Positions 19,408 to 28,068 are shown, counted from the first letter of the stretch. The stretch: 64,000 bases of DNA from Bacilli bacterium (GCA_017541885.1 JAFXYF010000014.1:65930-129929); one strand, 5' to 3'. Notes: generated by a model from the letters alone, not told the origin. Numbers and translations are program-made.

Positions 19408-19448
19408 TAACATAAAATTATGAAAGATAAAGAAAGTGAGAGATAAGG

Positions 19449-20099
19449 ATGAAGAAAATGTCAAATAAAGGTTTTACATTGATCGAATTATTAGCAGTTA
19501 TCACAATTATGGGTATTTTAATGTTAGTTGCTATACCAGCAGTTACAAGAACAATTGAAAACTCACGTCGTGATACATTTGCAGACGTTGCAGGAGAATA
19601 TTTAAATGCAGTAAGAAATGGTGTTCTTGCTGATGAAATTCACTGTACTTATTTAGCAGATGACAATACAACAGTAGTTGATTATGTTGTAGCATCTGCA
19701 TTACCAGATGGAATTTATTACTTCCCAATTTGTACTACTGAAGGATCTACAGTATGTACTGCAGTATCAACACCAGCAGCATTAACTGAAACAGCAATTA
19801 AACAATCTACTCTAGATATCCTAGAGTCAGGTGGTAAATCTTCTTTCGGTAATGCTGACGTATATGGATATGTTACATGGGAAAAGAAAACAGACAGTGG
19901 TAAATCTAAAACTGAATACAGAATTTTACTACAAGATTCTGGACAACACGGATTAAATGCTGAACAAACTTCAAAAGCATTAAAGAGATCAAATGTTTTA
20001 CCTAACTTAACAAATACTGACATCAAAACTAACGTTAAAGGTGACGAATCATCAAACAATGGATTCGCAGCTCCTCGTGGTGTTTGTAAAGTAGCATAA
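19449..20099 (+). CDS. Type IV prepilin-like protein (pilin B, candidate major pilin)
   Basis: The 216 aa protein starts MKKMSNKGFTLIELLAV, a canonical prepilin peptidase site followed by a hydrophobic helix. The mature domain is rich in Ala, Thr, Ser and Asp with several Cys residues (HCTYL, PICTTE, TVCTA, GVCKVA) that may form disulfides, and it uses more balanced codons than its neighbours, as expected for high expression. Its own promoter region and strong terminator support a role as the main pilin. This is inference. Confidence 0.92.
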   Translation: MKKMSNKGFTLIELLAVITIMGILMLVAIPAVTRTIENSRRDTFADVAGEYLNAVRNGVLADEIHCTYLADDNTTVVDYVVASALPDGIYYFPICTTEGSTVCTAVSTPAALTETAIKQSTLDILESGGKSSFGNADVYGYVTWEKKTDSGKSKTEYRILLQDSGQHGLNAEQTSKALKRSNVLPNLTNTDIKTNVKGDESSNNGFAAPRGVCKVA

Positions 20100-20114
20100 T
20101 AGAATATAAATATT

Positions 20115-20141
20115 AAAGACTTCGCAAGAAGTCTTTTTTTT
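20115..20141 (+). terminator. Strong terminator after pilin B
   Basis: AAAGACTTC pairs with GAAGTCTTT around a GCAA tetraloop, followed by eight or more T residues. Confidence 0.9.
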
Positions 20142-20164
20142 GTTATACTGAAATAGGTGATAGT

Positions 20165-21049
20165 ATGTTATATATTGGAAGTCATGTTGGATTTAATAAA
20201 AATACTCAAATGCTTGGAAGTTTAGAAGAAGCATTATCTTATAATGCTAATTGTTTTATGTTTTATACAGGAGCACCTCAAAACACAGCTAGATCTCCAA
20301 TAGAAGATGGTCTAACTTTAAAAGCATTAGAAAAAATGAAAGAAGAAAAAATGGACTTGTCAAAAATAATAGTTCATGCACCATATATCATTAATCTTTG
20401 TAATGAAGATAATTTTGAATTTTCTACTAGATTTTTAACTGAAGAATTAGAAAGAGTAAATGCTTTAGGAGTTAAATATTTAGTTTTACATCCAGGAAGT
20501 CATATAGGTTTAGGAGTAGAAAAAGGATTAGATAATATTGTTAAAGGATTAAATATTGCCTTTATGAATTTGAAAGATAATAATAACGTCACAATATTAT
20601 TAGAAACTATGGCTGGAAAAGGGTCAGAAATAGGATCAAATCTAAAAGAAATAAAATATATTATTGATCATGTAGAAGATAATTCACATCTAGGAGTATG
20701 TTTAGATACATGTCACTTAAATGATGCAGGCTATGATTTAACTAAGTTTAATGATTATTTAGAAGAATTTGATAAAGAAATAGGTATAAATAGAATAGGT
20801 TGTATTCATATAAATGATTCAAAAAATGAAATTGCATCTCATAAAGATAGACATGAAAATATTGGCTTTGGGACAATAGGCTTTAATACATTAATGAATA
20901 TTATTTATAATGAAAAATTAGAAAATATTCCAAAGATATTAGAAACTCCATATGTAGATAAAGAATATCCTCCATATAAGTATGAAATTGAAATGATTAG
21001 AAATAAAACATTTGATGAGAATTTAATAGAGAAAATAAAGAAACAGTAA
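20165..21049 (+). CDS. nfo: Endonuclease IV (AP endonuclease)
   Basis: Nfo cleaves DNA at abasic sites during base-excision repair. At 294 aa it has the family length. Metal-binding motifs are visible: LETMAGKGSEIG, GVCLDTCHLNDAGYD, and HINDSKNEIASHKDRHENIG. ATG 20165 follows AGGTGATAGT. The convergent DUF2624-like gene on the other strand corresponds to the nfo-yqfT neighbourhood of Bacillus. Confidence 0.95.
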   Translation: MLYIGSHVGFNKNTQMLGSLEEALSYNANCFMFYTGAPQNTARSPIEDGLTLKALEKMKEEKMDLSKIIVHAPYIINLCNEDNFEFSTRFLTEELERVNALGVKYLVLHPGSHIGLGVEKGLDNIVKGLNIAFMNLKDNNNVTILLETMAGKGSEIGSNLKEIKYIIDHVEDNSHLGVCLDTCHLNDAGYDLTKFNDYLEEFDKEIGINRIGCIHINDSKNEIASHKDRHENIGFGTIGFNTLMNIIYNEKLENIPKILETPYVDKEYPPYKYEIEMIRNKTFDENLIEKIKKQ

Positions 21050-21063
21050 TGTTTCTTTTTTTT
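21037..21063. terminator. Terminator between nfo and the convergent gene
   Basis: AAAGAAAC / GTTTCTTT with a 6-base loop is followed by a T-run on the plus strand and overlaps the nfo stop. Confidence 0.75.
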
Positions 21064-21319
21064 ATAAATATTTATCTTTAATATTTACATATAAGTCTAT
21101 TAGTTTATCATATAAGTCCTTATTAATTTTATCTTTTAAAAGAACTAATACTTTATCATTTTTCATAAGTAAATCTTGATAATAGTCTTTAATAAAAGAG
21201 TAAATTGTAAAAAGTTCATCTTCACTATATTTTAATTCATATTTATCCGCAACTCTTCTTAAATCATTAATAGTAAGATAATTAATATGATTCTTTATAA
21301 AATCTTGTATTATAATCAC
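21062..21319 (-). CDS. DUF2624-like small protein (YqfT-like)
   Basis: This helical protein of up to 85 residues resembles Bacillus YqfT (DUF2624), which also neighbours nfo. It contains LTINDLRRVADKYEL and YDKLIDLYVNIKDKYL. The start is uncertain: a GTG at 21319 lies inside the ribosome binding site GAGGTGAT, while ATA at 21310 is where an ATG would be expected from the GGTGATTAT-ATG pattern common in this genome. Function is unknown. Confidence 0.65.
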   Translation of the reverse strand: MIIIQDFIKNHINYLTINDLRRVADKYELKYSEDELFTIYSFIKDYYQDLLMKNDKVLVLLKDKINKDLYDKLIDLYVNIKDKYL

Positions 21320-21383
21320 CTCTATTAAATTTATATGAATTATTAAAAGATTTATGTGATAAACTATTATTAGGGTGAGGAGT

Positions 21384-23426
21384 ATGAGAAAAAAGACAAA
21401 TAAGAGTTATGAACTTATTATTAGAAATAGATTTTATATACTATTAAGTATTATTGTTATTCTATTTGGAATAGTAATGATAAAAATAACTAATGTTATG
21501 TTATTTCAAGAAGATATGTATAAAGACTCTCTAGAACATTTAACTTATACTAAAGTAACTGGTACTTCTAGTCCTAGAGGAAGAATATATGACCGTAATT
21601 ACAATATTATTGTTGATAATAAATCATTAAAGACTATTACTTATCAAAAACCTAAAAAAGCAACTGCTAAAGATATGATAGAAGTTGCAAGTAGATTATC
21701 TCCTCATATTTACCTAGATTATACAAGAGTTACTCTAAGAAGTAAAAAGGAGTATTTCTGTGCAAAAAATCCAGAAACTTGTAACTCATATATAAAAGAA
21801 AAAGAAAGAGAAAAAGTAAAACAAAGAAAACTAACAAATAAAGATATTGAAGAACTAAAATTAGAAAGAATTCCAGAAGAAGAATTACATTATTCAGATG
21901 AAGAGTTAAAACTAGCATACTTATATTATTTAATGAATAAAGGATATACTTTTGAAGAAAAAATAATTAAAAGTGATGTAAGTGATGAAGAATATGCTTA
22001 TGTATCAGAACATGTTGAAAGTTTAGTTGGATTTAATACAAAGATTGATTGGGAAAGAAGTTATCCTTATGGTGATACATTTAAGACTATATTAGGTAAA
22101 GTTTCAACTACTACTCAAGGAATACCAGCAGAAGAAAAAGATTATTACTTAGAAAAAGGATATAGCTTAAATGATAGAGTAGGAATTAGTTATATTGAAA
22201 AAGAATATGAAGAGTATTTAAAAGGTGAAAAACCTGTATATGAAATAGTAAGTGCTCATGAATCTAAACTTGTACAAGAAGGTACTAGAGGACAAGATAT
22301 TGTTTTAACAATAGATATTAATCTTCAAAAAGCAGTAGAAGAAATAATTACAAGATATGTTTTAGCAACTAAATATGAACCAAATACTGAGTATTATGAT
22401 CATTCAACTGTAGTAATTGCAGATCCTACTACCGGAGAAATACTAGCAATGGCTTCTAAGAGATTAGTTAATGGAGAAATAGTGGATTATACTACAAGCA
22501 TTTTAACTTCTCCTATAATGCCGGGATCTATTGTAAAAGGCGGATCAATGTTAGTTGGATATAATACAGGAGCAGTTCATATTGGTGAGACGATGTTAGA
22601 TGAATGTGTTAAAGTTGCCGGAGTAGCCGAAAAATGTTCATCAGTAAATGATTTAGGAGTAATTAATGATATTACTGCTTTAGCTAAATCAAGTAACGTA
22701 TATCAGTTTAAAATAGCAATTAGAGTTAATGGACAAGAATATTATAGAGGTATGAAAATGAACTTTAATCAAAGTGCTTTTGATACATATAGAAACATGT
22801 ACCATTCCTTTGGATTAGGAGTAAAAACAGGAATAGATTTACCTGTTGAAAGTAAAGGATATACTTCTACTGATAGGGCTGCAGGTAATTTGTTAGACTT
22901 TGTAATGGGACAATATGAAACATATACACCAATTCAACTATCACAGTATATTGGAACAATTGCAAATGGAGGAGCAAGACTTCAACCTCATTTATTAAAA
23001 GAAATTCATTCGTCTAGTGAAACTGAAGAAATTGGTACTTTAGAGTCTAAATTTGAAACAAATGTCTTAAACTATATAAGTACTACTCCAGAATACATGA
23101 ATCGTGTTAGAGAAGGTTTTTATGCCGTTATGCATAGTCCTGGAGGATATGGAGTAGGATATATGGATGATTGGATGGAGGCCGCAGGAAAAACAGGTAC
23201 ATCTCAAAGCTTTATTGATACCAATAATGATGGAGTAATTGATACAGAAACAATTACCAGTACTTTTATTGGATATGCCCCAGCATATGCTCCAAAAGTA
23301 TCTTTTGTAGTAACTTCACCAGACTCATCACATCCAAATTCAAATATCGATTATCGTAGTTTAGTAACATATTACTTGACACGAGATATCGCCAGAAAGT
23401 ATACAGAACTATACGGATTACCATAG
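21384..23426 (+). CDS. Class B penicillin-binding protein (transpeptidase)
   Basis: The 680 aa protein is a peptidoglycan transpeptidase of the PBP2/FtsI class. It has one N-terminal membrane helix (about residues 12-34), a dimerisation domain beginning SPRGRIYDRN, and the transpeptidase domain. Catalytic motifs are SIVK in PGSIVK (Ser382, Lys385; the usual form is STFK), SSN at 436-438 and KTG at 603-605. ATG 21384 is chosen; a GTG at 21375 is in frame but has no clear ribosome binding site. A sortase-like gene follows 60 bp downstream. Confidence 0.93.
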   Translation: MRKKTNKSYELIIRNRFYILLSIIVILFGIVMIKITNVMLFQEDMYKDSLEHLTYTKVTGTSSPRGRIYDRNYNIIVDNKSLKTITYQKPKKATAKDMIEVASRLSPHIYLDYTRVTLRSKKEYFCAKNPETCNSYIKEKEREKVKQRKLTNKDIEELKLERIPEEELHYSDEELKLAYLYYLMNKGYTFEEKIIKSDVSDEEYAYVSEHVESLVGFNTKIDWERSYPYGDTFKTILGKVSTTTQGIPAEEKDYYLEKGYSLNDRVGISYIEKEYEEYLKGEKPVYEIVSAHESKLVQEGTRGQDIVLTIDINLQKAVEEIITRYVLATKYEPNTEYYDHSTVVIADPTTGEILAMASKRLVNGEIVDYTTSILTSPIMPGSIVKGGSMLVGYNTGAVHIGETMLDECVKVAGVAEKCSSVNDLGVINDITALAKSSNVYQFKIAIRVNGQEYYRGMKMNFNQSAFDTYRNMYHSFGLGVKTGIDLPVESKGYTSTDRAAGNLLDFVMGQYETYTPIQLSQYIGTIANGGARLQPHLLKEIHSSSETEEIGTLESKFETNVLNYISTTPEYMNRVREGFYAVMHSPGGYGVGYMDDWMEAAGKTGTSQSFIDTNNDGVIDTETITSTFIGYAPAYAPKVSFVVTSPDSSHPNSNIDYRSLVTYYLTRDIARKYTELYGLP

Positions 23427-23435
23427 TAAAATAAA

Positions 23436-23465
23436 TTGACAAGTAAATGTATAGAAGTGTATAGT
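23436..23465 (+). promoter_or_regulatory. Promoter of the sortase-like gene
   Basis: TTGACA (23436-23441) and TATAGT (23460-23465) are separated by 18 bp, between the PBP stop and the sortase-like ATG at 23487. Confidence 0.65.
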
Positions 23466-23486
23466 GTATTTAGAATAGGTGATTCT

Positions 23487-24266
23487 ATGAAAAAGAAAAA
23501 AAAGAAAAATAGATTATTACAAAATATCTTAATCTTTATTATTCCAATACTACTATGTATTGGTGGATATTATATCTATGATAATTATATTAAACAGCCT
23601 GGAATTCCAAGTGTTAATAAATTAATCGAAGAAAAGAAGAAAAATAACTATCAAGATAAAGATGATAATAAGATAGATATTTCTAATTATAGTAACCCTC
23701 TTCCTGCTTATAGACAAAAATATGGAAATGGAAATATTATGGGAAGATTAGAAATACCTAATCTAAATATTGATGCAGTAATTGTAAGATCAAATGATAA
23801 TAGTTATTATTTAAATTATAATTTATATGGACAATGGGATGGACTAGGAGTACCATTCTTTGACTATAGAAATATGAATCTAAATAATGATAGGCAAATA
23901 AATATTTATGGACACAATACTCAAAAAGAGCAATTCTATAAAGATCTTCCATTTACAAACTTAGAAGCTTATATGGATAAAAGCATATTTGATAATTATA
24001 AAGATGTTTATTTAAGTATTGATGAGAGACAAATTCATTATGAAGTAGTTGCGACAAAAATATTAAAAGATGGAAACAACGAACACATGAAATTAGTATT
24101 CTCTGGAGATACTGATTATTTGCAACATATTAATAAATTATTAACTGGAACATTATATAGAAGTGAAGATGCTGAGTTTACTGCAAATGATCATCTACTA
24201 GTATTACAAGTTTGTCATTATGATCCTATGGGTTCATACTTATTAGTATTTTGTAAAGAAAAATGA
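23487..24266 (+). CDS. Sortase (class B-like) with no visible catalytic arginine
   Basis: Sortases join surface proteins to the cell wall. The 259 aa protein has a very basic N-terminus, one membrane helix (about residues 12-30), and a sortase fold with IYGHNT (His143) and QVCHYD (Cys243). The third catalytic residue, an Arg normally about eight residues after the Cys, is replaced: the segment reads MGSYLLVFCKEK and contains no Arg. ATG 23487 follows TAGGTGATTCT. No LPxTG or NPxTx substrate is evident in the window. Confidence 0.88.
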   Translation: MKKKKKKNRLLQNILIFIIPILLCIGGYYIYDNYIKQPGIPSVNKLIEEKKKNNYQDKDDNKIDISNYSNPLPAYRQKYGNGNIMGRLEIPNLNIDAVIVRSNDNSYYLNYNLYGQWDGLGVPFFDYRNMNLNNDRQINIYGHNTQKEQFYKDLPFTNLEAYMDKSIFDNYKDVYLSIDERQIHYEVVATKILKDGNNEHMKLVFSGDTDYLQHINKLLTGTLYRSEDAEFTANDHLLVLQVCHYDPMGSYLLVFCKEK

Positions 24267-24275
24267 CAGTAAAGT

Positions 24276-24309
24276 GCAAGTGTTTTTTAGCGATACACTT
24301 GCTTTTTTT
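24276..24309 (+). terminator. Terminator after the sortase-like gene
   Basis: GCAAGTGT (24276-24283) pairs with ACACTTGC (24295-24302), followed by seven T residues. Confidence 0.9.
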
Positions 24310-24363
24310 GTTGATTTATGAAAGAATTATTATGATAAGGTAGTATAGATAGAGGGTGTAAAT

Positions 24364-24690
24364 ATGGCCTATGGAATTACTAATGAAAATGAATTAATCG
24401 ATTATAATACAATCCATAATGGATGTGTTACATATATGAGTGGTTTAGAGCGTCTTCAAGATGCAGCTCAAACTGTTATGGAAGCAGCTCAATTATGTGA
24501 TAAAAAAGCATTAAATGTAAATGGTGAATCACTTCAACCCACTTTAATAGAACTTGCTCAAGCAATTGCTAATCTTGCAAGCCAATATGCAGAATGTGTT
24601 AATGATGTTAATACTCAAGCAGTTAATGTTTATAACGCTCAAGTAACAGAGTTAAATGCATATTATGAGCAACAAGCATATAGAAGTTAG
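24364..24690 (+). CDS. Small helical protein, candidate type VII secretion-associated (WXG100/Lap-like)
   Basis: This 108 aa protein has no signal peptide and is predicted to be an all-helical hairpin: about residues 15-50 and 58-103, rich in Ala, Gln, Asn. It lacks a clear WxG turn. Its size, helical plan and position before a larger effector-like gene and a DUF4176 gene match the small LXG-associated or WXG100-type partners of type VII secretion clusters. Family assignment is inference. It lies 11 bp ahead of the next gene's start. Confidence 0.6.
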   Translation: MAYGITNENELIDYNTIHNGCVTYMSGLERLQDAAQTVMEAAQLCDKKALNVNGESLQPTLIELAQAIANLASQYAECVNDVNTQAVNVYNAQVTELNAYYEQQAYRS

Positions 24691-24701
24691 GGAGGGATAT
24701 T

Positions 24702-27143
24702 ATGGCAAAGCTTGATTTTGATGAGGAAAAAGTTGAGAGTGTTATAGAAAAATTAAACAGTGCAAAAGACTCCCTAAGTAATGTTACAGATGGAATGGTA
24801 TCTGGTCTAAATTTAATTGCTAGAGCTAGAGGATCTTCATATGTAGATACAAATGCTTTAAAAGAAGGAATAAAACTACCAGAAAACTGCACTATTGAAA
24901 TTCAAAACATGATTGACAACATTACAAATGCAGCAGAAGAAATCATAAAATATAATGGCGATGTAAGCAAGATGAATTTCTTACAAAGAGGCTTAGGAAC
25001 TCTAGGCATGATAGGTTCAAAGACAATAGAAGGAGTTTTCACTGCTGGAGAACAATTAGTAGATGGTTTTGCATCACTAATTGGTTGGGGAGCAGGATTA
25101 TTGGGCTTCAAAGGTGCTCAAGAAAAAATTGGAAACTTTGTTAAGAAAGATTATGTAGGAGATGCTTTCCACAAATTTTATTACAAGACAGGTTTAGGAT
25201 CAGCAATTACTAAATCTAGTTATATAAAAGAAGATGGCAAAATAGCTAACTTCACAAAAGGTATAGGAACAGCTATTGGTTATGCCGGAGCAATCTATCT
25301 AACCGGAGGACTCGCCGGAGTGGCCGGAGGAGGAACCTTTGCAGCCGGTGCAACAGCTGCAAGTAGTTCTTTAGCAGTAACCGCAACTGCCGCTGGAATA
25401 GGTGGTATGGGTGGAACAATGCAAGCTGGCTTAGGAATGGGAATGAGTTATAATGATGCCTTTAAAGTAGGAGTAAGAAATGGTATAATGTCAGCTGGAA
25501 CAGTTATCATATTAAACCAAGCTATTAAAGCTGTTTCAAATAAAATTCAAGCAAAAAAAGCAGGAACCTCTCTAGAAAAAACTGGAGGAGCAAATGGATC
25601 AGGACCAACAGGTTCAGGCCCAACAGGATCAGGCTCAACAGGATCAGGTCCTACAGGAACTTCAGGTGGAGGAGCAGGAACTGCTACTCTTAACACAGCT
25701 GATGATGTAATTAATAATACAACTATGTCAACAGGTGAAAAAATTAAGATGTTAAAGCAAATGCGTGATAGTGGTCAAATATCAAGAACAGATTTTTCAA
25801 GAGGAATAAAAGCAACACATCCAGATACAGCAGGTCAAAGTGTAATGACAGAGCCTAAACCAACTGGAAATGCATCAAGCATTAAGTTGGATGATGTGGC
25901 AGAAGCTTCAACAAAACTTACTGGAGAGACTTCAGCTGTATCAAATACAGCATCAGTTATGTCAGAGCCAACTCCAGCAGCAACTAATTTAACTGCTAAA
26001 GTAGGGGAAGCACCAGTTGCTTCACATACACCTTCAGTAATAAGTGAAACACCTACAGCAGCAACACAATTACCTGCAAAAATAGGAGAAGCTCCAGCAG
26101 CAACTAATTTATCAACAACAGTAGCAAAGACACCTACTGTTTCAAATTTACAATATCCACCAGCTGTTCAAGGAACAACTGCTCTTACACCAATTGCAAA
26201 TTCACCAGCAGTTCCAGCTGTAGTGGCAAAGACACCTGCAGTACCAACTGTAGTTGCCAAACCCCCTATAGTAACTGGTTCAGCTGTGCCAGCAGTAATA
26301 ACAGAAACAGCAGTTGCTTCAAATACACTTGCAACAGTTTCTAATAGTGGAACATTACCAACAGTAGTTTCAAAAACAGCTACTACAAGTAATGTACCAG
26401 CAGTAGTAGCAGAGACACAAACTCTACCTGCTGTAGTAAAACAAACACCAAACAGCTTAGTAGTTGCACAAAATGAAGTACAATTACCAGCAGTTGTTAA
26501 TAATACATCTAATGTACCTGCTGTTATAGATAAAACATCTAATGTACCAGCAGTAGTATCAGAAACTGCTGCAGTACCTGCAGTTATAGATCCAGTACCA
26601 AATGTAAGTACACCAGTAATAGCAAAGACACCTGTTATACCGGTGCCACCATATACTGATCCTGGAACTATGCCACCAGCTGAATTAAAGACAGCATCAA
26701 TGACATTAGATCCAGTTGCAACAACACCAATTTCTGGTGCACCTGCAAATAATAATACTGGAGGAACAACCGGAGGAAATACTGGAGGAAATATTGGAGG
26801 AGGAAGTACAGTTATTCCTGTTACAACACCTACAACAACAACACCAGTAACTACTCCAGTTACTACACCAACAACACCAGTGACTACAGCACCAACAATT
26901 CCTCCAACTACTCAACCAAAAGTTATTCCAGAATATGAATCAATTCCAGATACAATGGTTGGCAAGAAATCTGTTACAGATTACATTGCACCAGCTCTTG
27001 CTGGAGCAGCAGTAGGATTAGCTGGAGCAGCAATTGCAAGTAAGAGAGAAAATTATAATGCAGAATACCTAGAAAACAATGATGACGATGATGATGAGTC
27101 ACATGATTATGATGATGACTTTTTCGATAAAGTAGAAGAGTAA
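24702..27143 (+). CDS. Large effector-like protein with WXG/LXG-style N-terminus and Pro/Val/Thr-rich repeats
   Basis: The 813 aa protein has five parts. Residues 1-90 are helical and LXG/WXG100-like. Residues about 100-290 are glycine- and alanine-rich with hydrophobic stretches resembling the pre-toxin region of polymorphic toxins. Residues about 299-325 carry SGPTG repeats. Residues about 400-740 are low complexity with many PAVV/TVVAK-type units and Thr/Pro tracts. The C-terminus has a hydrophobic helix (about 761-780) and an acidic Asp/Glu tail. No signal peptide or enzymatic toxin domain is recognised. ATG 24702 follows AGGGAGGG. A structural surface or secretion-apparatus role is as likely as toxin activity. 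Confidence 0.65.
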   Translation: MAKLDFDEEKVESVIEKLNSAKDSLSNVTDGMVSGLNLIARARGSSYVDTNALKEGIKLPENCTIEIQNMIDNITNAAEEIIKYNGDVSKMNFLQRGLGTLGMIGSKTIEGVFTAGEQLVDGFASLIGWGAGLLGFKGAQEKIGNFVKKDYVGDAFHKFYYKTGLGSAITKSSYIKEDGKIANFTKGIGTAIGYAGAIYLTGGLAGVAGGGTFAAGATAASSSLAVTATAAGIGGMGGTMQAGLGMGMSYNDAFKVGVRNGIMSAGTVIILNQAIKAVSNKIQAKKAGTSLEKTGGANGSGPTGSGPTGSGSTGSGPTGTSGGGAGTATLNTADDVINNTTMSTGEKIKMLKQMRDSGQISRTDFSRGIKATHPDTAGQSVMTEPKPTGNASSIKLDDVAEASTKLTGETSAVSNTASVMSEPTPAATNLTAKVGEAPVASHTPSVISETPTAATQLPAKIGEAPAATNLSTTVAKTPTVSNLQYPPAVQGTTALTPIANSPAVPAVVAKTPAVPTVVAKPPIVTGSAVPAVITETAVASNTLATVSNSGTLPTVVSKTATTSNVPAVVAETQTLPAVVKQTPNSLVVAQNEVQLPAVVNNTSNVPAVIDKTSNVPAVVSETAAVPAVIDPVPNVSTPVIAKTPVIPVPPYTDPGTMPPAELKTASMTLDPVATTPISGAPANNNTGGTTGGNTGGNIGGGSTVIPVTTPTTTTPVTTPVTTPTTPVTTAPTIPPTTQPKVIPEYESIPDTMVGKKSVTDYIAPALAGAAVGLAGAAIASKRENYNAEYLENNDDDDDESHDYDDDFFDKVEE
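25596..25661 (+). repeat. 15-bp coding repeats (SGPTG units)
   Basis: Four consecutive 15-bp units encode SGPTG, SGPTG, SGSTG and SGPTG in the large effector-like gene, forming a flexible linker between its glycine-rich and Pro/Val-rich parts. Confidence 0.8.
26200..26650 (+). repeat. Degenerate PAVV coding repeats
   Basis: This segment of the large effector-like gene encodes more than ten spaced copies of PAVV, PTVV or PAVI followed by short Thr/Lys/Ser linkers. DNA copies are diverged, so it is an old or selected repeat, not a recent tandem expansion. Confidence 0.75.
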
Positions 27144-27154
27144 GGAGGATAAAT

Positions 27155-27475
27155 ATGATAGATAAAGAGAAATATTTACCAGTTGGAACAGTAGTATTAC
27201 TAAAAGGTGGAAATAAAAGAGTAATGATTACATCATACTTAATATTCTCTGCTGGAGAAGAAAAAGATAAAAAGATGTATGATTACGGTGGATGCCGTTA
27301 TCCTGAAGGATTAATTGATAGTAGTACAGGAATAGGCTTCAATCATGAAGACATTGAAAAAATAATTCATCTAGGTTTAGAAGATGATGAAGAATATAAA
27401 ACACTTAATGATTCATTAAAACAATATGGTGAAACATTAAAAGAAGAATTCTTAAAAACAATAAGTGGAGAGTAG
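27155..27475 (+). CDS. DUF4176-family protein (type VII secretion-associated)
   Basis: The 106 aa protein matches the DUF4176 pattern: YLPVGTVVLLKGGNKRVMITSY near the N-terminus, then DYGGCRYPEGL and FNHEDIEKI. DUF4176 genes are common in type VII secretion and LXG effector loci of Firmicutes, where some serve as effector-targeting partners. It starts 11 bp after the large gene, after AAGGAGG, so the three genes 24364-27475 form one operon. No EssC or other secretion core is in the window. Confidence 0.85.
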   Translation: MIDKEKYLPVGTVVLLKGGNKRVMITSYLIFSAGEEKDKKMYDYGGCRYPEGLIDSSTGIGFNHEDIEKIIHLGLEDDEEYKTLNDSLKQYGETLKEEFLKTISGE

Positions 27476-27491
27476 TGATACTCTCTTTTTC
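27468..27491 (+). terminator. Terminator after the DUF4176 gene
   Basis: GAGAGT pairs with ACTCTC across a 6-base loop, followed by five T residues. The stem contains the stop codon. Confidence 0.8.
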
Positions 27492-27520
27492 TTGAAAAAA
27501 TAAAGTTTTTGTGGTATAAT
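27492..27520 (+). promoter_or_regulatory. Promoter of the small membrane protein gene at 27546
   Basis: TTGAAA (27492-27497) and TATAAT (27515-27520) are separated by 17 bp. Confidence 0.75.
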
Positions 27521-27545
27521 ATAGCCAGTTGAGGGGGAAAAGAAT

Positions 27546-27791
27546 ATGAAAAAATTTGTAAATGATTTAAAAGTTTCATGGCCTGCATTTCTTGCAATAG
27601 CAGTAGCAATATCATTAGTGACATATCACAATGATAAAGTACGTGAAGAAAATGAAAAAAGAATAATTGAAAACAACATAGTAACATTTGAAGAAACATT
27701 TAAAAAATCAAATTTCGTAATAGAAGAAGTAGAACTAGAAGAATTAATTAAACCCGAAGAAACAGAAAAAGAAGCTGGATTTTCAAAATAA
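27546..27791 (+). CDS. Small single-helix membrane protein (81 aa), unknown
   Basis: One hydrophobic helix (about residues 11-26, SWPAFLAIAVAISLV) is followed by a highly charged, Glu-rich C-terminal part. It has its own consensus promoter and a strong GAGGGGGAAAAG ribosome binding site, which supports expression. I do not recognise a family. An imperfect hairpin at its 3' end (GAAGC / GCTTC) may terminate transcription. Confidence 0.65.
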   Translation: MKKFVNDLKVSWPAFLAIAVAISLVTYHNDKVREENEKRIIENNIVTFEETFKKSNFVIEEVELEELIKPEETEKEAGFSK

Positions 27792-27845
27792 AAGCTTCTT
27801 TTGTTTGAAAATAGATAAAAAACATCGTAAAAGAATAAAAATCTT

Positions 27846-27873
27846 TTGCAAAATAAGAAAAATATGATAAAAT
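27846..27873 (+). promoter_or_regulatory. Promoter of rpmG
   Basis: TTGCAA (27846-27851) and TAAAAT (27868-27873) are separated by 16 bp, upstream of the L33 gene. Confidence 0.65.
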
Positions 27874-27903
27874 ACTGATAGACGTGTAAGGAGGGATTAG
27901 AAA

Positions 27904-28068
27904 ATGGCTAAAGTAGGAAATAGACAATATAAAACTCTTGTATGTAGTGAATGCAAAGAAGAAAATTATAGAGAAGAAAAAAATGTAAGAAATACAACAG
28001 ACCGTCTTGAAATGAACAAATACTGTCCTAGATGTAGAAAACATACAGTACATAAAGAAAAGAAATAA
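27904..28068 (+). CDS. rpmG: Ribosomal protein L33
   Basis: A 54-residue ORF encodes a 50S subunit protein with two zinc-binding CxxC pairs (VCSEC and YCPRC), typical of zinc-type bacterial L33. It begins [14 protein letters not shown] and ends HKEKK. ATG 27904 follows AAGGAGGG by eight bases. A short hairpin with T-run lies between it and efp. Confidence 0.93.
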   Translation: MAKVGNRQYKTLVCSECKEENYREEKNVRNTTDRLEMNKYCPRCRKHTVHKEKK

